Origin: an uncultured Collinsella sp.
Lineage (GTDB): Bacteria; Actinomycetota; Coriobacteriia; Coriobacteriales; Coriobacteriaceae
NCBI GenBank assembly: GCA_902493615.1
Contig: CABUQK010000094.1
Coordinates: 1 to 7,781, forward strand
Reading direction: 5' to 3'
DNA: 7,781 nucleotides
The translations under genes and the position numbers were made by a program. Below the pieces are notes generated by a model that worked only from the letters and a program-made list of their open reading frames with translations, had not been told where the DNA came from and did not search any database. The stretch's first letter is position 1, and every line of letters starts with the position of its first letter. Below are positions 1-6,407 of the stretch, piece after piece.

Positions 1-48
1 CCCATACGGACCTGAACCGTACGCGTCTGCCAATTCCGCCACGCCCGC
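1..48 (-). tRNA. tRNA-Leu (anticodon CAG), 5' part only
   Basis: Read on the minus strand, the 5' acceptor strand GCGGGCG (48 to 42) is followed by a D arm containing AATTGGCAGA. A 5-bp anticodon stem, TACGG (21 to 17) with CCGTA (9 to 5), encloses the loop TTCAGGT with anticodon CAG at 14 to 12. This decodes the leucine codon CUG. The leucine D-arm sequence and the start of what looks like a variable arm (TGGG) fit a class II tRNA-Leu. The rest of the variable arm, the T arm and the 3' acceptor strand lie beyond the left edge. It is on the same strand as the phn genes and downstream of them, but has its own candidate promoter. Confidence 0.9.
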
Positions 49-59
49 GTGCAGGAATT

Positions 60-88
60 AGAATAACGGAGCGCCAGCGCGAACGCAA
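60..88 (-). promoter_or_regulatory. Candidate sigma-70-type promoter of tRNA-Leu
   Basis: On the minus strand a -35-like TTGCGT (88 to 83) and a -10-like TATTCT (65 to 60) are separated by exactly 17 bases. The -10 box ends 11 bases before the first base of the mature tRNA, which would leave a leader of only a few nucleotides. The boxes match the consensus at 3-4 of 6 positions each, so the case rests mainly on spacing and position. Confidence 0.5.
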
Positions 89-100
89 GAACTATTTTTG

Positions 101-129
101 AAAAAGTTTACGAGCGTTATTGCGTATAC
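101..129 (-). terminator. Weak candidate rho-independent terminator after phnO
   Basis: On the minus strand GTATACG (129 to 123) can pair with CGTAAAC (112 to 106), with one A-A mismatch and a 10-base loop, and five T follow directly (105 to 101). It sits 12 bases beyond the phnO stop and before the tRNA promoter, where an operon terminator would be expected. The stem is short, AT-rich and mismatched, so it may be weak or not functional. It is the only hairpin plus T run I see in this spacer. Confidence 0.35.
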
Positions 130-141
130 ATTTGAGGGCCC

Positions 142-564
142 TCACAGCCCCATCATGAATTTAGCATGCGTCCTCTTCATGCCGTGATTCTCGTAAAACC
201 GGTGAGCACCCAACCGTGCGGCATTTGAGGTCACCTCGATTACCTCGCAGCCCTGCTCTCGTGCACACGCAATGGCCCTCTCAAGCAGCAGTGTCCCGCG
301 TCCACCACCACGGTATCCCTTGTCAACCACGAGCTCGCAAATCTCGGCCACGGGGTGTTCATGGTGAAGCTGCCGCTCGACGCGCACGTTCACAATCCCG
401 ACAACGTCATCCTCTTCGAGCACAAAAGCGAAAAATGGCTGTCGGGCAAGCTGCCAGGCAAAACGCTTACAGAACGTCAATCGGTCAAACCGAGTGTCCT
501 CGAGCTGGCACATGAGCTCGTACACCGCGTCGGTATCGGCAACAGTCGCCATTCGAACTGTCAT
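142..564 (-). CDS. phnO: Aminoalkylphosphonate N-acetyltransferase (PhnO-like GNAT)
   Basis: A 140-residue cytoplasmic GNAT enzyme, close to the length of E. coli PhnO (144). PhnO transfers acetyl from acetyl-CoA to the amino group of aminoalkylphosphonates such as 1-aminomethyl-, 1-aminoethyl- and 2-aminoethylphosphonate. The acetyl-CoA loop is RGGGRG (residues 85-90), preceded by the strand AEICELVV (73-80) and followed by AHRFYENHG (120-128), where Tyr124 sits in the usual position of the GNAT general acid. The N-terminal TDAVYELMCQL (11-21), the QLHH stretch (65-68) and the SN..R..AHRFY block resemble E. coli PhnO as I remember it, which favours PhnO over a generic GNAT. The ATG at 564 has AGGGGG (577-572) 7 bases upstream. 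It starts 11 bases after the phnPP stop, so it is probably the last gene of the operon. Actual substrate is inferred from similarity and context. Confidence 0.88.
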   Translation of the reverse strand: MTVRMATVADTDAVYELMCQLEDTRFDRLTFCKRFAWQLARQPFFAFVLEEDDVVGIVNVRVERQLHHEHPVAEICELVVDKGYRGGGRGTLLLERAIACAREQGCEVIEVTSNAARLGAHRFYENHGMKRTHAKFMMGL

Positions 565-575
565 CTCCGGACCCC

Positions 576-1469
576 CTAAGCAAGCAGGCGTTCTTGGTCG
601 AACAGCTGCGCGACGGACTCGCCGGCTTCATCCGGCGTGATGAAACAAGACCCGACGCACTCGGGGGCGCCATAGCGCCCATGGTAATCGCTACCGCCGG
701 TGCACACGATTCCGTACTGCCGTGCAAGTCTAAAGGCCTCTTCGGTCGCAACGGCATCGTTATCGGGATGAAACGCCTCGATGCCCATCAGACCTGCCTT
801 AACAAGTTCGGGGATAGCCCCCCACGAGTCCATCTGCTGGGGATGTGCGAGCACGGGCACGCCTCCCTGTTCGCGAGCAGCCCGAACAACTGTAAGTGCG
901 TCGGGATAGGAAATGTCGCGCTCGGCAATACCGCCATTTTTAAATAGCCGACGATAAACGCACTGATATTCGCCATCTCGATAGCCCAGCCCCGTAAGCG
1001 CCTGCATGACATGCTGTTTGTAGACACCAGTACTTGCCCGCGAGACTTCGACCACGTCGGCCACCGATGCTTTTCGCCCGCAGGGGGCCATCCCTTTACG
1101 TTCGAGCGTCCATGCCTGCCACAGGGTGTTGGCAGTACGGCGGGCAAGCGTTTCGTTTACCAAGAGCTCAAGCGGGCCAGATTCATCCGCCGTAGCCGCG
1201 AGGCCGTAGCAAAGAATATGAATCTTGCGTCCGGTTTCCGAGTCAATGCAAGAAGCCTCAACGCCCGCAATCACGGGAAAACCCATCTTGCGGGCTTCGG
1301 CGCGTACGGATGACAGCTGGCGCAAACTGTCGTGATCGGTAATGGCAATACCCGAAAGACCCCGCTCACGAGCCTCGGCAATCAATGCCTGCACCGATTG
1401 AGAACCATCGGAATAAACCGAATGCGTATGCAGATCAAATGACCCCTGCACGGATCTATGTTCCTGCAT
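576..1469 (-). CDS. phnPP: PHP-family 5-phosphoribosyl 1,2-cyclic phosphate phosphodiesterase (PhnPP-like)
   Basis: A 297-residue PHP-domain metallohydrolase, expected in the cytoplasm. Metal-site motifs appear in order: HTHSVYSDG (14-22), TDHDS (44-48), GVEAS (69-73), HILCYG (84-89), a His in KQHVMQ (151-156), VLAHP (206-210), EAFHPDND (231-238) and GSDYHG (259-264), a full set for a trinuclear PHP centre. PHP proteins have many substrates, but a family member linked to C-P lyase, found in Eggerthella lenta and Clostridioides difficile, hydrolyses 5-phosphoribosyl 1,2-cyclic phosphate via ribose 2,5-bisphosphate to ribose 5-phosphate and phosphate. The gene lies between phnL and phnO, and no phnP or phnN is present here, so this role is very likely. 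The ATG at 1469 has AGGAGG (1480-1475) 5 bases upstream, overlapping the phnL stop. The intergenic gap is 9 bases. A generic nucleotide or sugar phosphate phosphatase is the alternative. Confidence 0.85.
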   Translation of the reverse strand: MQEHRSVQGSFDLHTHSVYSDGSQSVQALIAEARERGLSGIAITDHDSLRQLSSVRAEARKMGFPVIAGVEASCIDSETGRKIHILCYGLAATADESGPLELLVNETLARRTANTLWQAWTLERKGMAPCGRKASVADVVEVSRASTGVYKQHVMQALTGLGYRDGEYQCVYRRLFKNGGIAERDISYPDALTVVRAAREQGGVPVLAHPQQMDSWGAIPELVKAGLMGIEAFHPDNDAVATEEAFRLARQYGIVCTGGSDYHGRYGAPECVGSCFITPDEAGESVAQLFDQERLLA

Positions 1470-1478
1470 CCGTCCCTC

Positions 1479-2213
1479 CTATGCCTGGACAAACCCACCA
1501 GTCTGCATGTTGTACTCACGATCGCAAACGCCTTCCATGAACTCCAAATCATGGAAGATGCCCAGCATCGTAGTACCTCCGGCCTTGAGTTGCTCAATCA
1601 AATCGCGGACTCTGACCTTGCTCGCGTTATCGAGGCTGGCAGTCGGCTCATCCAACAGTAATAGACGTGGACGACGCACCATAGCGCGCGCGATGTTGAG
1701 CCTGAGCTTCTCACCACCCGAGAACGTATTGGGATACAGGTCCCACAGGGGCTTGGGGAAGTCGAAATGCTCGAGCATGCGCGTTGTCTCCTCCTCAATC
1801 GCATCTTCATCGGCAAACGCCTCAGCGGCACTCGCGTGCACGATTTCACGGGCCGTGGTACGTGGCACGGCATCGAGGAACTGGGAGACATAGCCAATCT
1901 CGTAGTTGCGCAGATAGATCACACGACGTTCATCGAGCGTGGCAAGGTCGACCGGACCAAAGGCCTCGGAATTGTACATGATGTGGCCGCTCTCCGGCAG
2001 GTTTGTGCGGTAGATGCACTTGAGGATCGTGGACTTGCCCGAACCCGAACGGCCGGTAACACCTACGAACTCGCCCGGCAGCACGCTCAGCGAAATGTGC
2101 TCGCAGCCACGCACGCGACGATTGGCGGCGTGCAGGGTAAAGCCTTTGGAAAGATCCTCGATTGCAAGAAGCGGACGCGCTTCGGGCTCAACAAATTCGG
2201 TCACATCGCCCAT
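1479..2213 (-). CDS. phnL: C-P lyase ABC-type ATPase PhnL
   Basis: A 244-residue ABC ATPase without membrane segments (E. coli PhnL is 226). All nucleotide-binding motifs are intact: Walker A GRSGSGKST (54-62), Q-loop Gln111 in YVSQF, signature FSGGE (164-168), Walker B LLLLDE (184-189) followed by PTASLD, and the switch His221. In E. coli, PhnL docks on PhnK, which itself sits on the PhnGHIJ core; the pair is thought to open the complex using ATP rather than to transport. The ATG at 2213 has GGAGG (2225-2221) 7 bases upstream and overlaps the phnM stop by one base (TAATG). The reading frame is open further upstream to 2333, but those codons lie inside phnM and have no good ribosome site. The gene follows phnM here, whereas E. 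coli has K-L-M. Confidence 0.92.
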   Translation of the reverse strand: MGDVTEFVEPEARPLLAIEDLSKGFTLHAANRRVRGCEHISLSVLPGEFVGVTGRSGSGKSTILKCIYRTNLPESGHIMYNSEAFGPVDLATLDERRVIYLRNYEIGYVSQFLDAVPRTTAREIVHASAAEAFADEDAIEEETTRMLEHFDFPKPLWDLYPNTFSGGEKLRLNIARAMVRRPRLLLLDEPTASLDNASKVRVRDLIEQLKAGGTTMLGIFHDLEFMEGVCDREYNMQTGGFVQA

Positions 2214-3520
2214 TATTTGTCCTCCCATCCGTCCGTATCCGCCGCAGTCGCGGGAACGTGGTCGGCCGTCTCGGCGATCGTCGCGGCGTCGGTGGCAAAG
2301 CGGGCAGACATGCTCGGCAGCGCCGGATACCACATGCGCGAAACCACGCGGCCGTCCACAAGCGTCGCCGTAATCACGGGGTAGGTGCGCTGGCCTTCCT
2401 CAACCTCGCGAATCACCAGGATATCGGCCTTTTTGCCCTCTTCCAGGCTACCAATCTGGTCATCGGCATGCACGGCGCGCGCCGGATTGATGGTAAGCAT
2501 GGCAAACGCCTCTTCAAGCGGCAGCTTGAAATCGTGGTGCAGGGCAAAAGCGCTCTGCAGCATTGCCGTGGGATAGTAATCGGAGCACAGCACGCTCGCC
2601 ACGCCGTTGGACACAGCGTCGCGCGCCGAAAGATTGCCCGAGTGGCTCTTTCCCAGCAAGATGTTGGGCGTTCCCATGACGGTCGACATGCCGCGCTCGC
2701 GAGCAGCGCGTGCCACCTCCAGGCTCACCGGAAACTCAGAGATCGTGCAGCCAAGCTCGCGCATGAGGTCGAGATGCTCAATCGAATCGTCATCGTGGCT
2801 CGCCAGCGCGATGCCGTTTTCACAAGCAACATTGGCAAGGTATTTGAGCTGGTCAAAGGAGAGCTTGGGCGCCGCCTGCTGAGCGGCGACAATCTGTGCC
2901 GCCTCCTCGTCACTCAACTCATGGTCGCTGCGCACGCTCTTGCGCCAGATCTCGATATCGCGATACTGGCCCTGGCCGGGGGTGTGATCCATGAACGAAA
3001 GCTCGTCCACCTCGCCCGAGCGCAGGTGTCCTTCGACCTGCTCGACCAAATTGACGTTATCAACCTCGAGGCGCAGATGCAGACGATGGCGAATCAAGTG
3101 CGCGTTGCGCCCCTCGGTGCGCTTGCAGCCGGCAATGAGCGCCATGATCTTCTCGGTGTTCTCCCAGCGCCGGACCGGCTTGGTGTCCATGATGTCTTGC
3201 GCATATGCCGAAAGCGAGTGATACATGGTGGTGATGCCGTGGGCGATGAGCTCGCGCTCGGCCTCGAACAACGCCGTCGAGAAGTCCATGAGCACCGTCG
3301 GGCGCGGCGAGATAACGGTCTCGATATAGTCGGAATGGATATCCACAAGACCGGGCGTGACGTAGCCGCCATGGGCATCGATAACGCCGGCGCCTGCGGC
3401 AGCCGCATCGAATTTACCCTGGCGCTGGATCGCGGCAATCCTATCGTCTTCGACCACAAGCTCGTAGCCAAAGAGCAGACGGTCGGGCTGAACAATGATT
3501 CCGTTGCGAATGACGTACAT
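2213..3520 (-). CDS. phnM: Alpha-D-ribose 1-methylphosphonate 5-triphosphate diphosphatase PhnM
   Basis: A 435-residue amidohydrolase-superfamily enzyme that splits pyrophosphate from ribose 1-phosphonate 5-triphosphate, giving the 5-phosphate used by PhnJ. The family-typical block GLVDIHSDYIETVISPRP (57-74) supplies the metal-binding HxD (His62, Asp64). Further candidate ligands are in GITTMYHSLS (95-104), MDHTPGQGQ (177-185), ASHDDD (240-245) and CSDYYP (312-317). NPARAV and GSLEEGKKADILVI (357-370) form the usual amidohydrolase C-terminal beta-sandwich. The protein is about 57 residues longer than E. coli PhnM (378), partly from an Ala/Asp-rich tail of about 35 residues after RVVSRMWYP. 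The ATG at 3520 has AGGAGG (3533-3528) 7 bases upstream, which overlaps the phnK stop. Confidence 0.95.
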   Translation of the reverse strand: MYVIRNGIIVQPDRLLFGYELVVEDDRIAAIQRQGKFDAAAAGAGVIDAHGGYVTPGLVDIHSDYIETVISPRPTVLMDFSTALFEAERELIAHGITTMYHSLSAYAQDIMDTKPVRRWENTEKIMALIAGCKRTEGRNAHLIRHRLHLRLEVDNVNLVEQVEGHLRSGEVDELSFMDHTPGQGQYRDIEIWRKSVRSDHELSDEEAAQIVAAQQAAPKLSFDQLKYLANVACENGIALASHDDDSIEHLDLMRELGCTISEFPVSLEVARAARERGMSTVMGTPNILLGKSHSGNLSARDAVSNGVASVLCSDYYPTAMLQSAFALHHDFKLPLEEAFAMLTINPARAVHADDQIGSLEEGKKADILVIREVEEGQRTYPVITATLVDGRVVSRMWYPALPSMSARFATDAATIAETADHVPATAADTDGWEDK

Positions 3521-3531
3521 CGGCGAGCCTC

Positions 3532-4416
3532 CTAAAGAAGCGAATAGACGAGTTCTTGGGTGTAGGCGTGTTGAGGGTCTTGCATGATCTGGTCGGTCAA
3601 GCCATGCTCGATAACTTGGCCGTCGAGCATGACGATGGTGCGATCTGCAAGCAGGCGAATCACGCCCAGGTCATGGCTTACCACGACCATTGACACTCCC
3701 AGGTCACGACGCAGCGACAAGATGAGGTCGAGCACACGCGCCTGGACCGAAAGGTCCAAGCCGGTGGTGACCTCGTCCAAGAACAGCAGCGGAGGACGGT
3801 TGGAAAGCGCCTTGGCGATCTGCACGCGCTGCTGCATGCCGCCCGAGAACGCGCGCGGCGGATCCTGCTCACGACGCAAAGGGATGTTCACACGGTCAAG
3901 CAGCTCGCGACCACGATCGACCATGGAGGAGACGTCGCGAATGCCGGCGGCGATCTGTTTCTCGGCGATATTGGACAGGCTCGAGAAGTTCATGCGCAGG
4001 CCCAGGTACGGGTTTTGGTAAACCATGCCAAAAATCTCGTCGCGAATAAGACGCTTTTGCTGGCGAGAGAGGTCAAAGCAGTTGCCCTTGCCCCCGTCGT
4101 ATGCAGCGACGCGCATGTCGCCCGCCGTGGGCTCCTGGTCAAAATACAGGCACTGCATAAGCGTCGACTTGCCCGAACCGGACTCGCCCACAATGCCTAA
4201 GATCTCGCCGTGATGCACCTCGAGCGAGATGTCGCGCACCGCATGCACCGTACCGCACACGGGGCAGATGTTGCGCTCGAGCTTGGCATGCGGGTCGCGG
4301 CAGTAGTCGCAACCGGCACCAAAACGCTTGGCCAAATGGCGAACGGACAAAACCGGAGCCTCGTCCTTAAACTCATGATGAACCGTAGCGGGAAGCATCG
4401 TCGTGCCTTTACTCAT
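3532..4416 (-). CDS. phnK: C-P lyase ABC-type ATPase PhnK with four-cysteine insertion
   Basis: A 294-residue ABC ATPase (E. coli PhnK is 252) that in E. coli binds as a dimer to PhnJ in the C-P lyase core. Motifs are Walker A GESGSGKST (77-85), Q-loop Gln134 in MVYQNP, signature FSGGMQQR (190-197), Walker B LLFLDE (210-215) and switch His248 in VVSHD. The Walker B Glu is followed by Val rather than the common Pro (DEVTTGLD). Unusually, residues 36-54 form CDYC-x11-CPVC just before the Walker A strand, a likely metal-binding knuckle. Start chosen: ATG at 4416 (MSKG) with AGGAGG (4431-4426) 9 bases upstream; it overlaps the phnJ end by 8 bases (ATGAGTAA). The frame stays open to 4482, but that part is inside phnJ. 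The sequence also resembles oligopeptide transporter ATPases (OppF type), as PhnK generally does; context settles the call. Confidence 0.93.
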   Translation of the reverse strand: MSKGTTMLPATVHHEFKDEAPVLSVRHLAKRFGAGCDYCRDPHAKLERNICPVCGTVHAVRDISLEVHHGEILGIVGESGSGKSTLMQCLYFDQEPTAGDMRVAAYDGGKGNCFDLSRQQKRLIRDEIFGMVYQNPYLGLRMNFSSLSNIAEKQIAAGIRDVSSMVDRGRELLDRVNIPLRREQDPPRAFSGGMQQRVQIAKALSNRPPLLFLDEVTTGLDLSVQARVLDLILSLRRDLGVSMVVVSHDLGVIRLLADRTIVMLDGQVIEHGLTDQIMQDPQHAYTQELVYSLL

Positions 4417-5257
4417 CGCTTCCGCCCTCCTCAAGACGCTCTGCGCAATAATCGGTATCGGAGCACTGCCATGCCTTCTCACCCGTTGCGGGATCGATGG
4501 TTTGAGTCATATAGACGCCCGTCGCCCCGCAGATACAGCAGCGCTTGCCCTCAAAGTCCTCGCGCACAAAGGGATAATCGTCAAAGGCGAGCGATGCGAC
4601 CTTGGTATGCGGCGGCACGGCATAGATCTTCTTCTCGCGCCCCGCGCCAAACAAAAAGAGGTTCTCGGCATCGTTGAGCTTAGGGTTATCGAAACGCGGG
4701 ATAGGGCTCGGCGCCATGACGTAGCGGCCTTGCACCATCACGGGGTGATCGGCGCCGGTGGTCGTAGAGCCGTAGCGCACGATCTGTTCAAAAAGCTCCA
4801 GGTAGGCTCCGGTGTACTCTGCCTCGGCATGCAGGCGACGCGTCACGCTTTCGCGCGCTTCATAGGTGCGCAGGGGCTCCGGCATGGGAACCTGCAGCAC
4901 CATGAGCTGGTCGCGGCGCAACGGAAGCTCGGGGATGCGATGACGGCTCTGGATAAGGGTTGCATCCGCTGTGGCCGTGGTGGTCTCGACGCCCGTGGTC
5001 TCGTGCACGAGGCTCCTGATGGACACGGCGTTGACGCTCGCGTCCGAGCCCTGATCGATAACCTTGAGCACATCGTCGGGACCGATGCAGGACAAGGTGA
5101 CCTGCAGGCCGCCCGTGCCCCAACCGCGGCCGATGGGCATCTCGCGGCTGGCAAACGGCACCTGGTAGCCCGGAATGGCAACAGCTTTCAAAATCGCACG
5201 GCGAATCTCGCGCTTGGATCCCTCATCCAAAAAAGCGAAGTTATAGTTGCGCTGCAC
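4409..5257 (-). CDS. phnJ: Alpha-D-ribose 1-methylphosphonate 5-phosphate C-P lyase PhnJ (radical SAM)
   Basis: The catalytic subunit that cleaves the C-P bond by radical chemistry, yielding an alkane and 5-phosphoribosyl 1,2-cyclic phosphate. With the GTG start the protein is 282 residues (E. coli 281). The cysteine pattern Cys240-x2-Cys243-x21-Cys265-x5-Cys271 matches the spacing of E. coli Cys241/244/266 (4Fe-4S cluster) and Cys272 (proposed thiyl radical). Gly30 in AVAIPGYQVPF aligns with E. coli Gly32. Other hallmark blocks are GWGTGG (45-50), VIDQGSD (66-72), NAVSIR, QSRHRIPE (103-110), PSPIPRFDNPK (183-193), LFGAGREKKIYAVPP (202-216) and CSDTDYC. I chose the GTG at 5257 because AAGGAGGA (5273-5266) lies 9 bases upstream and the length fits; an in-frame ATG at 5287 would give 292 residues but lacks a ribosome site. 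It overlaps phnI by 17 bases and phnK by 8. Confidence 0.97.
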   Translation of the reverse strand: MQRNYNFAFLDEGSKREIRRAILKAVAIPGYQVPFASREMPIGRGWGTGGLQVTLSCIGPDDVLKVIDQGSDASVNAVSIRSLVHETTGVETTTATADATLIQSRHRIPELPLRRDQLMVLQVPMPEPLRTYEARESVTRRLHAEAEYTGAYLELFEQIVRYGSTTTGADHPVMVQGRYVMAPSPIPRFDNPKLNDAENLFLFGAGREKKIYAVPPHTKVASLAFDDYPFVREDFEGKRCCICGATGVYMTQTIDPATGEKAWQCSDTDYCAERLEEGGSDE

Positions 5258-6407
5258 AGGAACCGTCCTCCTTCTGCTCCTCGGCATGATTCATAGAACG
5301 CAGGGCCGCATCGAGCTTGCTTTGGAACGTCACGTAGTGCGGCAGCTTAAGATGGCTGATAAAGCCCGTAGCTTCCACGCCATCGATGTGATAGAGCACG
5401 AACTCCTGGTCCTGCGTGGGATAGCGCACGTCGTCGACGCGCAGCGAGTGGTCAAGGACGCTCATGGCGATAGCCTTGCTCTCGTCGCTGCCGGTGACGA
5501 GGCCGTAACCCACATCGAGCGCGTTCACGTGCTCGCCCGTCTCGGTAACCTCGTCGTCGGCAATCAGGCTTTCGACTTCACAAACCGGAAGTGCGCCCAG
5601 ATAGTACGCGTCGTCGGCAGAAGCCTGGGCAGGGTCGACACCGGGGGCATCGATCGTCACCGGCACGCTGCCGCGGCGCAGCTCGCCCACCGTGGGATGG
5701 GAGATGCCAAAACCGCGGATAGCCGCATATCCGATAGCGATGACCGCCTGGGTAAGTCCGCGCGAAAGGGCCTGCAGGATGACGCTGCGAGGTGCCGGCG
5801 TGGAAAGCGGAGTCTTGGTGATGTCGATGGGCTCGGTATCATCCACGGCGCAGGGACGAATCATGCCAATCTGACGCAGGTAATCGCACACCTTAGGAAC
5901 GCGGTCGAGAGGTGCGGCCTCGGCCACAGCGTAAAAAGCCTCGGATGCTTTTTCCAGACGCTCATCGATTGCAGCACGAGCGGCACGGACATCGGCATCT
6001 TCCTCTTCGCTCAAATCGAAGTTGATAAGGCGATGGCTGTAATCGCGCGTCGCGCCCAAAATCTGCCCGCCCTCGATATCTTTGAAGGCAGCGGAGATGC
6101 GACGCGAAACGCGCATCTCACCCGTATCGATCACGCGCGATGTGTAGAGGCGCTCGAGGGTGGAGCGGTAGGCACGTACCAAAAAGACCGCCTCTTCGAT
6201 AGAACCCGATGCCTGCTTGAGTGCGATTGCAGCAACCTCGGGAGCCCAAACGGAACCCTCGGACTGCACCTGCTCGACCGCATGCGGCATGGCCTCGATG
6301 ATGAGCGCGGGATCGAGCGTGCGACCACCCGCAACGCGCTCGCGCTCGAGCAGCTCAAGCGACGCGGCAATCGCCCGCTCGCCGCCGGAGACAGCTACAT
6401 ATCCCAT
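5241..6407 (-). CDS. phnI: C-P lyase core complex subunit PhnI
   Basis: A 388-residue protein of the PhnI family (E. coli 354). PhnI alone can act as a purine nucleosidase; with PhnG, PhnH and PhnL it forms ribose 1-methylphosphonate 5-triphosphate from methylphosphonate and ATP. Family blocks visible are YVAVSGGERAI (3-13), the central AYRSTLERLY (79-88), RISAAFKDI.GGQILGAT.DY (103-123), FGISHPTVGELRRG (233-246) and ATGFISHLKLPHYVTFQSKLD (346-366). In the last, His352 and His357 keep the spacing of E. coli His328/His333, which bind zinc near PhnJ. The ATG at 6407 has GGGAGG (6420-6415) 7 bases upstream. The gene overlaps the end of phnH by 13 bases and the start of phnJ by 17, so translation of the three core genes is probably coupled. 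Confidence 0.96.
   Translation of the reverse strand: MGYVAVSGGERAIAASLELLERERVAGGRTLDPALIIEAMPHAVEQVQSEGSVWAPEVAAIALKQASGSIEEAVFLVRAYRSTLERLYTSRVIDTGEMRVSRRISAAFKDIEGGQILGATRDYSHRLINFDLSEEEDADVRAARAAIDERLEKASEAFYAVAEAAPLDRVPKVCDYLRQIGMIRPCAVDDTEPIDITKTPLSTPAPRSVILQALSRGLTQAVIAIGYAAIRGFGISHPTVGELRRGSVPVTIDAPGVDPAQASADDAYYLGALPVCEVESLIADDEVTETGEHVNALDVGYGLVTGSDESKAIAMSVLDHSLRVDDVRYPTQDQEFVLYHIDGVEATGFISHLKLPHYVTFQSKLDAALRSMNHAEEQKEDGSCAAQL
5266..5273 (-). promoter_or_regulatory. Shine-Dalgarno site that fixes the phnJ GTG start
   Basis: AAGGAGGA on the minus strand lies 9 bases upstream of the GTG at 5257-5255 and inside the 3' end of phnI. It lies downstream of the in-frame ATG at 5287, so it cannot serve that start. 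Together with protein length and cysteine numbering this favours GTG initiation of PhnJ. Confidence 0.75.

Noticed and set aside
95..105. TTTTTGAAAAA inverted repeat as a terminator on its own
   Set aside because: The arms are only A/T with a one-base centre, so no stable hairpin can form; at most it supplies the T run of the candidate at 101-129.
1..141. tRNA-Leu as an integration site that brought in the phn operon
   Set aside because: The 5' end of the tRNA faces the operon, whereas integrases normally use the 3' end. No direct repeat, integrase or mobile gene is visible.
2214..2333. N-terminal extension of phnL to a start at 2333
   Set aside because: These codons lie inside phnM. The ATG at 2213 has a good ribosome site and gives a family-like length.
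2162..3535. Long plus-strand open frame (457 codons) opposite phnM
   Set aside because: It lies antisense to a clear phnM gene with all family motifs; long antisense frames are expected from GC-rich codon usage. The translation is rich in Arg, His and Ala without recognisable motifs.
4417..4482. N-terminal extension of phnK to a start at 4482
   Set aside because: It would overlap the conserved cysteine end of phnJ, and the ATG at 4416 has AGGAGG at suitable spacing.
4403..5296. Plus-strand open frame opposite phnJ
   Set aside because: It spans phnJ almost exactly on the other strand and is a shadow of its codon bias.
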